Origin: Bacteroidales bacterium UBA5349
Lineage (GTDB): Bacteria; Bacteroidota; Bacteroidia; Bacteroidales; Tenuifilaceae
Direction of reading: 5' to 3'
Assembly (NCBI GenBank): GCA_002410065.1
Contig: DHQB01000006.1
Coordinates: forward strand, 1 to 64,000
Length of the DNA: 64,000 bases
Below, one piece after another: positions 14,627 through 24,598 of the stretch; position 1 is the first letter of the stretch; every line of letters begins with the position of its first letter. A program made the translations under genes and the position numbers. Below the pieces are notes generated by a model. That model was not told the origin of the DNA and ran no database searches. It saw nothing but the letters and a program-made list of their open reading frames with translations.

Positions 14627-17600
14627 ATGGCAAACAAAAAAAAGTTCATCACCTGCGACGGTAACTATGCGGCATCGCATATAGCTTATATGTTTAGCGA
14701 AGTTGCAGCCATTTACCCCATCACCCCTTCGTCAACAATGGCTGAATACATTGATGAGTGGGCTGCTAATGGCAGAAAAAATATTTTTGGAGAGACTGTA
14801 AAAGTAACCGAAATGCAATCTGAAGCAGGTGCTGCCGGTGCTCTTCACGGTTCTCTACAAGCTGGTGCATTAACAACAACCTATACCGCTTCTCAGGGAT
14901 TGTTACTTATGATTCCTAACATGTATAAAATTGCTGGCGAACTTCTCCCTGGCGTTTTCCATGTATCAGCACGTAGCTTGGCCGCTCAGGCTCTTTCTAT
15001 CTTTGGCGACCATAGCGACGTAATGAGCACTCGCCAAACAGGCTTTGCAATGCTTGCCACTGGTAGTGTTCAGGAGGTAATGGATCTAGCAGCAGTTGCA
15101 CACCTTGCTTCAATCAAATCAAGGATTCCTTTCATGCACTTTTTCGATGGTTTCCGCACCTCACATGAGATTCAAAAAATTGAAGTGTTAGAAATGGAAA
15201 AAGTTGCTGGCTTGGTTGACAAAAAAGCCCTTCAGGCTTTTCGCGATCGCGCTCTTAACCCAGAGCATCCTGTAACCCGTGGTACTGCACAAAATCCCGA
15301 TATATATTTCCAATCACGCGAGGCAGCAAATAAGTACTATGACGCCCTACCAGGAATTGTTGAGGATTACATGAAGCAACTCTCTGAAATTACTGGTCGC
15401 AAATACGATCTATTTGATTACTACGGTGATGCTAATGCTGAGCACATTATAGTAGCCATGGGCTCAGTAACCGATACTATTAAAGAGGTTATTGATCACC
15501 TAATAGCTAAAGGCGAAAAAGTTGGACTGATTGCAGTACACCTTTACCGCCCATTCTCGGCTAAACATTTCTTTAAAGCATTCCCAAAAACTGCTAAGCG
15601 AATTACAGTTCTAGATCGTACCAAGGAAACCGGAGCAAACGGCGACCCACTATATCTTGACGTAAAAGACCTTTTCTACGGAAAAGAGAATGCCCCCATT
15701 ATTGTTGGTGGACGTTATGGCCTAAGTTCTAAGGATACTACTCCTTCACAAATTATCTCGATATTCGATAACATGAAGATGAAGGAGCCCAAGAATCAGT
15801 TCACTGTGGGTATTGTTGATGATGTTACCTTTAAATCACTCCCTCTTGGCGAGGAAATTAGCCTTGCCGATAAGGGTACATTCCAAGGTAAATTCTACGG
15901 TTTAGGTTCGGATGGTACTGTAGGTGCAAATAAAAACTCAATTAAAATTATTGGCGAAAACACCGATAAGTACTGCCAAGCTTACTTTGCATACGATTCA
16001 AAAAAATCGGGTGGCATAACCACTTCGCACCTTCGCTTTGGAGACAAGCCAATTCGCTCGCCATACCTTGTAAACACACCTGACTTTGTGGCTTGCCACG
16101 TACCTGCTTATCTCGGAAAATACGATATGCTAAGGGGAATTCGCAAAGGCGGAACATTCCTATTAAATAGCATTTGGGATGCCGAAGAAACTAAGGCGCA
16201 CCTACCCAACTCAGTTAAAAAAGTTCTAGCCCAAAAAGAGGTAAACCTATATATAATAAACGCTACGGTAATTGCTGATGAAATTGGCCTTGGCACTAGG
16301 ACTAATACCCTTATGCAAAGTGCATTCTTTAAAATCTCAGAAGTTATTCCTTACGATTTGGCAGTTAAGGCAATGAAAGATGCTGTTGTCAAAAGTTTTG
16401 GTCGTATGGGTGAGGATGTGGTTAAAATGAACTATGCTGCCATTGATAAAGGTGCTGCTGTAACTAAAGTTGATGTTCCTGCAGAATGGGCTAAACTTGA
16501 TGCAGAGAAACCACAAACCATTCCAAATGCACCTGATTTTGTAAATAATATTGCCACCCCAATTAACAATCAAATTGGCGACGATCTACCTGTAAGCGCA
16601 TTCATTGGTCGCGAGGATGGTACTTTCCCATCTGGGCTTACCCAGTACGAGAAAAGAGGTATCGCAGTGCACGTTCCTGAGTGGATTCCTGAGAATTGTA
16701 TTCAGTGTAACCAGTGTGCATTTGTATGTCCTCACGCTGCTATTCGTCCATTCCTTTTAACAGATGAGGAATTGGCCAATGCTCCTGAGGGTACAGCAAC
16801 TGTTAAGGGCAATGGAGGGACTAAAGAGTATAACTTCCGCATTCAGGTAAGTGCACTTGATTGCACAGGTTGCGGAAACTGTGTTGACGTTTGTCCTGCT
16901 AAAACAAAGGCTCTTGAACTTAAACCTCTTGAGTCCCAAATGGCCGAGGCTGAGCGTTTTGACTATATGAACGAGAAGGTTGGATATAAGGATACCGTTC
17001 TTGGAAAAGACAAGAGTGTTAAGAATAGCCAGTTTGCTCAACCTCTATTCGAGTTTAGCGGCGCTTGTGCTGGCTGTGGTGAAACACCTTACATTAAGGC
17101 CATTACTCAACTATATGGAGACCGTATGATGGTTGCCAACGCAACCGGCTGCTCTTCAATTTATGGTGGTTCGGCTCCCTCAACTCCATACCGTGCAAAC
17201 AAGGATGGCCATGGAGTAGCTTGGGCAAACTCGCTATTTGAAGATAATGCCGAATATGGCTTTGGAATGGCTACCGGTGTTAACAAGATGAGGGACAGAA
17301 TTTCTGAGCGCATTGAGCTTGGATTGGCCAACGGATACAGCGAAACTACTAAGGAAGCCATGAAACTTTGGCTTGAGAACAGAGAAAATGCAGAGGGTTC
17401 AAAAGATGCTTCTGCAAAATTGGTTACTGCCCTTGAAAAAGAGAACGATGATTTGGCCAAAGAGTTACTTGCGCTAAAACAATACTTTGTAAAAAAATCA
17501 ATTTGGATTTTTGGTGGAGACGGTTGGGCATACGATATTGGCTTCGGCGGTTTAGACCACGTTATTGCATCAGGCGAGGATGTGAATATCCTTGTACTTG

Positions 17601-18157
17601 ATACAGAAGTTTACTCAAACACTGGTGGACAGGCTTCTAAATCGACTCCTATTGCGGCGGTTGCAAAATTTGCAGCATCGGGCAAAAGGGTTCGCAAAAA
17701 GGATTTGGGCATGATGGCCATGAGTTATGGTTACGTTTACGTTGCACAAGTTGCAATGGGTGCTAACCAAAATCAGTATTTTAAAGCGCTTAAAGAGGCT
17801 GAATCATACGACGGACCTAGTCTAATTATTGCATATTCTCCTTGTATAAATCATGGTATTCATAACGGTATGGGAGCAACTCAACGCCAAGAGAAACTTG
17901 CTGTTGAAGCTGGATACTGGCATACCTACCGATTTGATCCAAGAGTTGAGGCTGAAGGCAAAAATCCATTCCAACTCGATTCAAAAGAGCCAGATTGGAG
18001 CAAATTCCAAGATTTCCTTAAGAGCGAGGTTCGTTACACTTCACTTCAGAAATCATTCCCCGAGAATGCAGCAGAACTATTTAAGGCGGCTGAGGAGAGT
18101 GCACAATGGAGATACAACTCATACCTGCGCCTTGCCGCAATGGATTATTCAAAGTAA
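14627..18157 (+). CDS. nifJ: pyruvate:ferredoxin (flavodoxin) oxidoreductase, one-chain
   Basis: 1176 residues from the ATG at 14627 (a TTG two codons earlier is in frame but less likely). It oxidises pyruvate to acetyl-CoA and CO2 and reduces ferredoxin. The domain order is complete: pyruvate-binding domain (IYPITPSSTMAEYIDEW), transketolase-like domain II, gamma domain, two 4Fe-4S clusters (CIQCNQCAFVCP near residue 692 and CTGCGNCVDVCP near 747), and the TPP domain (CAGCGETPY, GDGWAYDIGFGGLDH, NTGGQASKSTP). This enzyme points to anaerobic or microaerobic energy metabolism. It is a single-gene unit with its own promoter motif and a strong terminator at 18176. Confidence 0.97.
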   Translation: MANKKKFITCDGNYAASHIAYMFSEVAAIYPITPSSTMAEYIDEWAANGRKNIFGETVKVTEMQSEAGAAGALHGSLQAGALTTTYTASQGLLLMIPNMYKIAGELLPGVFHVSARSLAAQALSIFGDHSDVMSTRQTGFAMLATGSVQEVMDLAAVAHLASIKSRIPFMHFFDGFRTSHEIQKIEVLEMEKVAGLVDKKALQAFRDRALNPEHPVTRGTAQNPDIYFQSREAANKYYDALPGIVEDYMKQLSEITGRKYDLFDYYGDANAEHIIVAMGSVTDTIKEVIDHLIAKGEKVGLIAVHLYRPFSAKHFFKAFPKTAKRITVLDRTKETGANGDPLYLDVKDLFYGKENAPIIVGGRYGLSSKDTTPSQIISIFDNMKMKEPKNQFTVGIVDDVTFKSLPLGEEISLADKGTFQGKFYGLGSDGTVGANKNSIKIIGENTDKYCQAYFAYDSKKSGGITTSHLRFGDKPIRSPYLVNTPDFVACHVPAYLGKYDMLRGIRKGGTFLLNSIWDAEETKAHLPNSVKKVLAQKEVNLYIINATVIADEIGLGTRTNTLMQSAFFKISEVIPYDLAVKAMKDAVVKSFGRMGEDVVKMNYAAIDKGAAVTKVDVPAEWAKLDAEKPQTIPNAPDFVNNIATPINNQIGDDLPVSAFIGREDGTFPSGLTQYEKRGIAVHVPEWIPENCIQCNQCAFVCPHAAIRPFLLTDEELANAPEGTATVKGNGGTKEYNFRIQVSALDCTGCGNCVDVCPAKTKALELKPLESQMAEAERFDYMNEKVGYKDTVLGKDKSVKNSQFAQPLFEFSGACAGCGETPYIKAITQLYGDRMMVANATGCSSIYGGSAPSTPYRANKDGHGVAWANSLFEDNAEYGFGMATGVNKMRDRISERIELGLANGYSETTKEAMKLWLENRENAEGSKDASAKLVTALEKENDDLAKELLALKQYFVKKSIWIFGGDGWAYDIGFGGLDHVIASGEDVNILVLDTEVYSNTGGQASKSTPIAAVAKFAASGKRVRKKDLGMMAMSYGYVYVAQVAMGANQNQYFKALKEAESYDGPSLIIAYSPCINHGIHNGMGATQRQEKLAVEAGYWHTYRFDPRVEAEGKNPFQLDSKEPDWSKFQDFLKSEVRYTSLQKSFPENAAELFKAAEESAQWRYNSYLRLAAMDYSK

Positions 18158-18175
18158 TTCTTCAATATTAAACCT

Positions 18176-18208
18176 AAAAAAGGTGCCGTTTTCGGCACCT
18201 TTTTTTTT
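18176..18208 (+). terminator. rho-independent terminator of nifJ
   Basis: Stem AAAGGTGCCG/CGGCACCTTT around a short T-rich loop, followed by a T9 run, 18 bases after the nifJ stop. Confidence 0.9.
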
Positions 18209-18284
18209 GCTTTGCAATATCCTTTGTAAATTGCATCATAGTAAATCCTAAAAAACAGACCAAAGAGCCCTTTATCCGCATACT

Positions 18285-21248
18285 ATGAAAACAATTTTTA
18301 ATTGTTTAGCCCTACTAGCATTCAGTTACTCTTTGGGATTCAGCCAAGCCATAGAGCCTGACCCTGTCTTAAAAAACTTTACCGCTGACGATGGAATGCC
18401 TTCCAACGAGGTGTACCACGTAATTCAGGACTCGTTAGGATATATATGGATAGCGACCAACAATGGGGTTAGCCGTTTTGATGGTTACACATTCAAAAAT
18501 TATGGCATAGAGGATGGCCTAATCGAAACCTCAATTCATGAAATTTACATTGACTACAAAGGTAGATACTGGTTTATTAGCAACTCAGGCCGGTTAGCCT
18601 ATATGGAGAATGATATTATAAAACCCTATAAATTTAATTATCGAATAAACGATTATGTAGCAAGATCAAGGGGAACGTTTAAAAAATCATTCTATGTTGA
18701 TTCGTTAAATACCGTTTACCTGTCACTTAAAGGCATTGGGCTTATAACCATTAGCTCCGAAGGAATTGTTAAAGAGTTTCAGCCAACAGAATACAATTGC
18801 GATGCTCTTTTACAGGAGATTGATAATGGAGTTACACTGGTTTCTTTTTTTAACAACATTAGTACCGAGCAAATTGTATTTAAATCCCATAATAGAACTT
18901 TTACTATTAACTCACCAAAAATAAACTCGGTTAAAGGATCACCCTTTCATACCTACTTTATTAGGCATAGCAAAAATCAGTTTACCTTAAGCACAATGGG
19001 ACATCTTTTTAGGCTTGAGGATAGTTTAGTTGTAAAATCTGCACATTTAGGGGTAGAAATTATATGGGCAAGCACTGATGCTGAAAATAATCTTTGGGCA
19101 GCACCCATTGAAGGTGGAATTTTTATGTTTAAAGAAACCGATTCCTGGAGTGAAAGCAAACGCATTTTCCTTGAAGGAGAAATTGTAACCTCAGTTATTC
19201 GAGACTTTGAAGGCGGTTACTGGTTCTCTACTCTTTCGAATGGAATTTTTTACTGCCCAAACAAAGAAATACTAGTTTACAGTCAAGATAATGGGTTGCC
19301 CAGCAATTATACTACCAGTGTTTTTGTTAGCAAACAAGGAATTTATACTGGAAACGACTTGGGAATGGTAGTAAGAATTGACAAGAAGAGGATTCAATCC
19401 TACAATATTGAATCAATATATAAAGGGAACTCACCCATAAGGTTTATTGATAGTAACCCTAGCGGCAATACCTTATGGGTTGGGTCTGTTAGCCATTTAC
19501 ATAGCATTAGAAATGGAGCGATAAAAAGTTATCCACTAAATAAAAATAAAACGGGTAGTTCTTATCCTAGGCAAATGATAAAATCTGTTGATGGCGAATA
19601 CTGGATTGCCAGTAGTTGGGGGATTCGTAAGTTCAATGGTGAAGAATTTACATACAACTCTAGGGAAAGAAAAGAGTTTTCGGGAATGGTTTACACGGTT
19701 TATCAGGATATTTCGGGAACACTGTGGATGGGAACAACAAATGGGATCTGGCAATATAAAAATGGCTCATTCCTATATCTTGGTGATAAAAACACCCTGT
19801 TCTCACAGCCTGCTAACCATATATCAACCTTTAAAAATAGAATACTAATTGCATCAAAGGGGCTTGGACTAATTGTTCTGACCAACGACAATATTTATGC
19901 TATAACCCAAAAAGAAGGGTTGGGAAGCAATTATATTAATAAAATTGAGACTGATAGCACAACCGTTTGGCTGGCCACAAAAAAAGGAATATCTGCACTC
20001 ACATTTGACAAAGAGAACAACGCAATAATTAGAAACATTGATATCTCTAAGGGATTACCCTCGAATGAGATTAAAGATATTTTCTCATATGATAGTAAAA
20101 TTTACGCTGCCACTCCAAAAGGATTATGCGTTTTTGAAAAGGAGCAGATCAACCCTTTAAAGCCCAGTAAATCCAGAACTTTAATTACGGGTATAAAAAT
20201 TAACGGTAAAGAGATGTTTGGCATTCAACCAAACGCAACCCTTAAATACTCCGAGAACTACTTAACTTTCAACTTTGTTGGGTTTAACTATCGTAAGATG
20301 GGAAGCATTAATTACCAATATCGCCTTTTGGGAATTGACTCTTCATGGGTAAATACTGCTTCAACAGCCACAACGTACTCTGGATTAACCCCCAACAGAT
20401 ACACATTTCAGGTAAGAGCGCAATGTCCTGATGATTCCTGGTGCACACCTACCGAGTTTTCGTTTACCGTACTATCCCCATTCTGGCACCGTTTCTGGTT
20501 TATCTTTCTATTAGCATTGCTTTTTAGCGGTATTATATTCCTTATCTACAAAGTAAATATTACTTCAATCCGAAAACGGAATGAGTTAATAAATAATCTG
20601 AATACCTATAAGCAACAGTCGCTTCGGCAGCAAATGAACCCTCACTTTATTTTTAACACCCTAAACTCAATACAGCTCTTTATCCTAGAAAAGGACACTA
20701 TTAGTTCACATAAATACCTTACCAAGTTTGCCAAACTAATGAGGCTGATTCTCGATAATTCTCAACAACCCACCATAACCCTAAAGGATGAATTGGAGGC
20801 ATTAAAGCTATATCTCGAGTTAGAATCAATTAGGTTGTCAGGTAAATTTGATTATTCAATAGATATTGAGAGCAATGAGCTGCTTAAACAAAAAGTTCCT
20901 ACCCTACTTATCCAACCCTTTGTTGAGAATTCAATTTGGCATGGCATTATGCTCAAGCCAAGCCAAGAGGGGTGGGTTAAAATTGTTCTAAAAAAAGTAT
21001 CAGATAAATTGGTGTGCACAGTTGAAGACAATGGTATTGGACGACAAAAGGCACAAGCCATAAGGAGCAAGCAGGATATTGAACGTAAATCTCTTGGCTT
21101 TAAAATAACAACCCAACGCATAGAACTGCTCAATTCGTTATACAAAAACAAGTTCTTAATTAAGTATTTTGACCTAACCAATATCGATGGTGAACCAAAT
21201 GGGACAATGGTTGAAATTATCATACCTATTAATTTCCAAGAGGAATAG
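18285..21248 (+). CDS. LytS-type sensor histidine kinase with Reg_prop propeller
   Basis: 987 residues with an N-terminal signal (1-20). Residues about 25-625 contain repeated two-component-propeller units (GLPSNEVYHVIQDSLGYIWI, ATNNGVSRFDG and many similar), forming a periplasmic sensor. A Y_Y_Y domain follows (about 650-735, YQYRLLGIDSSW), then a membrane helix (FWFIFLLALLFSGIIFLIYK). The cytoplasmic part is a His_kinase/HATPase pair: QQMNPHFIFNTLNSIQ with the phospho-His near residue 786, N-box NSIWHG near 884 and DNGIGR near 914. There is no DNA-binding domain, so this is not a hybrid HTCS protein; its partner is the LytTR regulator 83 bases downstream. The ligand is unknown. Confidence 0.92.
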   Translation: MKTIFNCLALLAFSYSLGFSQAIEPDPVLKNFTADDGMPSNEVYHVIQDSLGYIWIATNNGVSRFDGYTFKNYGIEDGLIETSIHEIYIDYKGRYWFISNSGRLAYMENDIIKPYKFNYRINDYVARSRGTFKKSFYVDSLNTVYLSLKGIGLITISSEGIVKEFQPTEYNCDALLQEIDNGVTLVSFFNNISTEQIVFKSHNRTFTINSPKINSVKGSPFHTYFIRHSKNQFTLSTMGHLFRLEDSLVVKSAHLGVEIIWASTDAENNLWAAPIEGGIFMFKETDSWSESKRIFLEGEIVTSVIRDFEGGYWFSTLSNGIFYCPNKEILVYSQDNGLPSNYTTSVFVSKQGIYTGNDLGMVVRIDKKRIQSYNIESIYKGNSPIRFIDSNPSGNTLWVGSVSHLHSIRNGAIKSYPLNKNKTGSSYPRQMIKSVDGEYWIASSWGIRKFNGEEFTYNSRERKEFSGMVYTVYQDISGTLWMGTTNGIWQYKNGSFLYLGDKNTLFSQPANHISTFKNRILIASKGLGLIVLTNDNIYAITQKEGLGSNYINKIETDSTTVWLATKKGISALTFDKENNAIIRNIDISKGLPSNEIKDIFSYDSKIYAATPKGLCVFEKEQINPLKPSKSRTLITGIKINGKEMFGIQPNATLKYSENYLTFNFVGFNYRKMGSINYQYRLLGIDSSWVNTASTATTYSGLTPNRYTFQVRAQCPDDSWCTPTEFSFTVLSPFWHRFWFIFLLALLFSGIIFLIYKVNITSIRKRNELINNLNTYKQQSLRQQMNPHFIFNTLNSIQLFILEKDTISSHKYLTKFAKLMRLILDNSQQPTITLKDELEALKLYLELESIRLSGKFDYSIDIESNELLKQKVPTLLIQPFVENSIWHGIMLKPSQEGWVKIVLKKVSDKLVCTVEDNGIGRQKAQAIRSKQDIERKSLGFKITTQRIELLNSLYKNKFLIKYFDLTNIDGEPNGTMVEIIIPINFQEE

Positions 21249-21297
21249 TTTACCCTCTCCATAGGCATTTTTTTAGAATAGATTGCTTCATTTTTAG

Positions 21298-21305
21298 TAC
21301 CTTTG
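21298..21305 (+). promoter_or_regulatory. -7 motif in front of the LytTR regulator
   Basis: TACCTTTG matches TAnnTTTG, 26 bases before the regulator ATG. This suggests that regulator-ruvX-def can be transcribed separately from the kinase. Confidence 0.4.
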
Positions 21306-21331
21306 TTGCCATATAAATTTGGCAAAGATAT

Positions 21332-22096
21332 ATGCTTAAGGCAATTATCATTGATGATGAGTTAGCAGCACATCGCTCACTCGAAATTCTACTGAAGCTC
21401 AACTGTCCCAATGTTTCGATAGTTGGGAAAGGGTTTTCTGTAAGCGAGGGCATAAAACTTATTAAAGAAACAAACCCCGATATTGTTTTCCTAGATATCG
21501 AAATGCCTCAAGGAAATGGATTTGAATTGCTGGAGCAACTACCTGATTATAAGTTCGAGGTAATTTTTATTACTGCTTATAACCAGTATGCCATAAAAGC
21601 ATTTAAGTATAGCGCTATCGATTACATTCTTAAACCAATAGATATTAACGAACTTATTCTAGCGGTTGAGAAAGTTACAGAGCAATTAAAAAACCACATT
21701 GATCCAAGAGAGCGATATACAATACTTTTTGAAAATATAAAGGAGATTATACCCCGTAAACTAGTAATCCCAGATAAAGGAAAATACAACTATGTTGATT
21801 TAAGTTTAGCAATTATTGCTCGTTTAGAGAAGGGAACTATTAGCTTTACCATGAGCGATGGTTCGGTAAACCACTACAACAACACCAACACTGAAATGTC
21901 CCAACTTCTTGCCCAAAAAGGATTTTTATTTGTTGATAAGGGGATTATGGTAAACCTAAGCAAAGTTTTAAAGTTTCAAAAAACAGGCAAGGGCTCCATA
22001 GTGCTTGAAGGAAATCATGCGATTGAAATAGGTACAATAACAAAAGAAGAGTTTATTGAACACCTCACAAAGTATAACAAAAATCAGAATAACTAA
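21332..22096 (+). CDS. LytTR-family response regulator
   Basis: 254 residues. Residues 1-120 form a receiver domain with acidic pocket Asp8/Asp9, phosphoacceptor Asp55 (FLDIEMP), FITAYNQYA and the conserved Lys in DYILKPI. Residues about 155-250 form a LytTR DNA-binding domain (YVDLSLAIIARLEKGT, GFLFVDKGIMVNLSKVLKF). It is the expected partner of the LytS-type kinase just upstream. Its stop is 3 bases before the ruvX start, so DNA-repair and translation genes are in the same transcript. The target genes cannot be read from this sequence. Confidence 0.93.
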   Translation: MLKAIIIDDELAAHRSLEILLKLNCPNVSIVGKGFSVSEGIKLIKETNPDIVFLDIEMPQGNGFELLEQLPDYKFEVIFITAYNQYAIKAFKYSAIDYILKPIDINELILAVEKVTEQLKNHIDPRERYTILFENIKEIIPRKLVIPDKGKYNYVDLSLAIIARLEKGTISFTMSDGSVNHYNNTNTEMSQLLAQKGFLFVDKGIMVNLSKVLKFQKTGKGSIVLEGNHAIEIGTITKEEFIEHLTKYNKNQNN

Positions 22097-22099
22097 ACT

Positions 22100-22540
22100 G
22101 TGGGTAGAATTTTAGCCTTAGATATAGGAAGAAAAAGAACTGGTGTGGCCGTTACCGATAAGCTAAAGATTGTTGCTAACGGAATTGCCACAGTTGAAAC
22201 AGCAAAACTCAGCGTTTTTATTCAAGATTACCTTAAGAATGAAGACGTAGAACTATTGGTAGTGGGCATGCCAAAACAATTGAACAATACCCCATCTGAT
22301 GCTGTTAAGTACATCGAGCCAGTAGTTAATAGGCTAAAAAAAGTTTTTTCAGCAATACCAATGGTTCTTGTTGATGAACGTTTTACATCAAAAATTGCTC
22401 ATCAAACTATGCTCGATGGCGGCTTAAAAAAAATGGATAGACGAAATAAAGAACTTGTTGATACCATTAGTGCCACAATAATATTACAGTCCTATTTAGA
22501 GAGTTTAGATTTTCAAAAGTTAAAGAACAAAAATGATTAA
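22100..22540 (+). CDS. ruvX: putative pre-16S rRNA nuclease / RuvX (YqgF)
   Basis: 146 residues starting with GTG. YqgF-family proteins have an RNase H fold and take part in pre-16S rRNA 5' end maturation; a Holliday-junction resolvase role was also proposed. Family motifs are LALDIGRKRTGVAVTD with the first catalytic Asp, LLVVGMPKQLNNTPS, LVDERFTS with a catalytic Glu, and VDTISATIILQSYL with the last Asp. The length is normal. It lies 3 bases after the LytTR gene and overlaps def by 8 bases, so all three are translationally packed. Confidence 0.93.
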   Translation: MGRILALDIGRKRTGVAVTDKLKIVANGIATVETAKLSVFIQDYLKNEDVELLVVGMPKQLNNTPSDAVKYIEPVVNRLKKVFSAIPMVLVDERFTSKIAHQTMLDGGLKKMDRRNKELVDTISATIILQSYLESLDFQKLKNKND

Positions 22541-23084
22541 ACCTGTTTATGTATACGGATCGCCAATACTTCGCAGAGTAGCTGAAGATATTACTCCAGA
22601 TTACCCAAATCTGCCTCAACTTTTTGAGGATATGTTTGAAACTATGTACCAGTCGGATGGTATTGGATTGGCTGCACCACAAGTTGGACTATCCATTAGG
22701 GTTTTTGTAATTGATGCATCTCCCTTAGTGGAGGATCACCCCGAAATGAAAGATTTTAAGAAAATTTTTATTAACGCAAAAATAACTGAAAGAACAGGTA
22801 ATCCGGTACTCTACAACGAAGGATGCCTGAGTATACCCAATCTCCGCGAAGATGTTGAACGTCCTGAAACTGTTACCATTGAGTACCTAGACGAAAACTT
22901 TGCCCCCCACAAAGAGAAATACGAGGGTTTGGCCGCTAGGATAATTCAGCATGAGTACGATCATTTAGACGGAATACTGTTTACCGATAGGGTTTCGGCC
23001 ATAAGGAGGCAATTGCTCAAAGGCAAGCTGAATGCTATTTCGAAAGGAAAATTCAGTGCATCATACCGTGTTAAACTAGTATAA
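22533..23084 (+). CDS. def: peptide deformylase
   Basis: 183 residues. Removes the N-formyl group from new proteins using a bound Fe/Zn ion. All three family motifs are present: GIGLAAPQVG (about 44-53), EGCLSIP with the metal Cys, and QHEYDHLDG with the two metal His residues and catalytic Glu. The start overlaps the end of ruvX by 8 bases. Its stop directly abuts the convergent tsaC-like gene, with no intergenic space. Highly conserved and complete. Confidence 0.97.
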   Translation: MIKPVYVYGSPILRRVAEDITPDYPNLPQLFEDMFETMYQSDGIGLAAPQVGLSIRVFVIDASPLVEDHPEMKDFKKIFINAKITERTGNPVLYNEGCLSIPNLREDVERPETVTIEYLDENFAPHKEKYEGLAARIIQHEYDHLDGILFTDRVSAIRRQLLKGKLNAISKGKFSASYRVKLV

Positions 23085-23696
23085 CTACCAAACTAACACA
23101 CCCTTCCCCTCACGAATTATCACTGGTTCATCGGCAGTGCAATCAACTATTGTGGAAGGAATATTATCGCCATAGCCTCCATCAATTACCGCATCTACTA
23201 GTTCAGCATACTTTTCGTATATCAGCTCAGGGTCTGTTGTATATTCAATTACACCATCATCATCCTTGAGCGAAGTGGTAAGAATTGGGTTGCCCAATAG
23301 CCTAACCAACTCAAGCGGAATTGGATTATTGGGAATTCGAATGCCCACTGTTTTGCGCTTAGTAATAAAAAAATCGGGAACCTTATTCAACCCAGGAATA
23401 ATAAAAGTGAAAGGACCTGGCAAGTTTCTTTTTAGCAGTTTAAAGGTACTATTATCAATCCGTGCATAATCGGCAATATGGCTAAGGTCGCTACAAATAA
23501 ACGAGAATTTCGCCTCCTTTAGTTTCAACCCCTTGATCTTTATAATACGTTCAACTGCTTTTGGCTTGGTAATATCGCACCCAATGCCATACACCGTATC
23601 GGTGGGGTATATTACAATACCACCATCACGTAATATTTCAGCTACACGCTCAAGTTCGCGCAAATTTGGATTTTCAGGATAGATTTTAATCAGCAT
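23085..23696 (-). CDS. threonylcarbamoyl-AMP synthase (TsaC/YrdC family)
   Basis: 203 residues. Makes threonylcarbamoyl-AMP from threonine, bicarbonate and ATP for the t6A37 modification of tRNAs that read ANN codons. The YrdC fold is shown by GGIVIYPTDTVYGIGCD, the KPKAVERIIKIKG basic loop, LPGPFTFII and VGIRIPNNPIP. Only the YrdC domain is present, without the Sua5 C-terminal extension, so it is the short TsaC-type. It converges with def at adjacent bases. Transcription presumably starts within 23697-23771 or reads through from fsa. Confidence 0.93.
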   Translation of the reverse strand: MLIKIYPENPNLRELERVAEILRDGGIVIYPTDTVYGIGCDITKPKAVERIIKIKGLKLKEAKFSFICSDLSHIADYARIDNSTFKLLKRNLPGPFTFIIPGLNKVPDFFITKRKTVGIRIPNNPIPLELVRLLGNPILTTSLKDDDGVIEYTTDPELIYEKYAELVDAVIDGGYGDNIPSTIVDCTADEPVIIREGKGVLVW

Positions 23697-23724
23697 ACCT
23701 TTTCGATTTTATACCCTTAAAATA

Positions 23725-23756
23725 AAAGGCATACTACTTTATGTAGCATGCCCTTT
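23725..23756 (-). terminator. terminator after fsa
   Basis: Stem of about 13 bases (23725-23737 with 23743-23756) on the leftward transcript, followed by TTTTATTTT, 16 bases after the fsa stop. Confidence 0.75.
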
Positions 23757-23771
23757 AGTTCTTCATGTGAA

Positions 23772-24431
23772 TTATCCGTTAACTTTTTTGTAATCCGCTA
23801 AAAATTGTGCCAATCCACTATCGGTAAGCGGATGCTTAAGTAATCCCAGAATAGCACTTAATGGACAAGTTGCCACATCGGCTCCAGCCTCTAAACACTG
23901 AACTATATGCATGGTATGACGGATTGATGCAGCAAGAACTTGAGTACCATACTCATAGTAATTATACACATCAACAATTTGACGGATAAGTGCAACACCA
24001 TCGGTTGATATATCATCCAGTCTGCCAATAAATGGCGAAACATAAGTTGCACCTGCCTTTGCAGCAAGTAACGCTTGACCAATTGAGAAAACCAATGTGC
24101 AATTGGTTCTAATCTCATTATCTGTAAAATATTTTATAGCCTTAATACCATCTTTTGTACAAGGAACTTTAACTACAATTTGCTCGTGTAGGGCTGCGAG
24201 CTCTTTCCCCTCACGAATCATACCTTCAAAATCAGTAGCAATTACCTCTGCCGATATATCGCCACCTTTTACAATATTACAGATATCAACATAATGCTGT
24301 TTTATTTTTGCCTCACCCTTAATACCCTCTTTGGCCATAAGTGATGGATTTGTTGTTACACCATCAAGAACCCCCAAATCGTTGGCTTCACGAATCTGAT
24401 CGAGATTTGCTGTATCAATAAAGAATTTCAT
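23772..24431 (-). CDS. fsa: transaldolase / fructose-6-phosphate aldolase (TalC/Fsa type)
   Basis: 219 residues, the length of the small TalC/Fsa group. These enzymes act on C6/C7 sugar phosphates through a Schiff base. Visible are the FFIDTANLDQIREANDLG start, DGVTTNPSLMAKEG, the Schiff-base Lys in QIVVKVPCTKDG, TNCTLVFSIGQALLAAKAGA, and SPFIGRLDDI. In Bacteroidota this type usually serves as transaldolase of the non-oxidative pentose phosphate pathway; the sequence alone does not decide between the two activities. A TATCTTTG motif lies just upstream and a terminator follows. Confidence 0.93.
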   Translation of the reverse strand: MKFFIDTANLDQIREANDLGVLDGVTTNPSLMAKEGIKGEAKIKQHYVDICNIVKGGDISAEVIATDFEGMIREGKELAALHEQIVVKVPCTKDGIKAIKYFTDNEIRTNCTLVFSIGQALLAAKAGATYVSPFIGRLDDISTDGVALIRQIVDVYNYYEYGTQVLAASIRHTMHIVQCLEAGADVATCPLSAILGLLKHPLTDSGLAQFLADYKKVNG

Positions 24432-24463
24432 GCTATAATATTATTAGGTTTTTTACTCAATGG

Positions 24464-24471
24464 CAAAGATA
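24464..24471 (-). promoter_or_regulatory. -7 promoter motif of fsa
   Basis: TATCTTTG on the minus strand, 32 bases before the fsa start at 24431. Confidence 0.4.
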
Positions 24472-24590
24472 TGAATTTTACGCTAAAACATTATGCGATT
24501 TTCATTTGCACCATTGGTATTCAAATCCTCATTGTTTGTAAGCAATTAAACCTAAGCGGGGGAAAGTATATCAAACAAATGCTTTCAAAA

Positions 24591-24598
24591 TATTTTTG
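24591..24598 (+). promoter_or_regulatory. -7 promoter motif of the amidase gene
   Basis: TATTTTTG on the plus strand, 64 bases before the ATG at 24663. The promoter position supports this start over the in-frame extension that begins at 24471. Confidence 0.35.
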
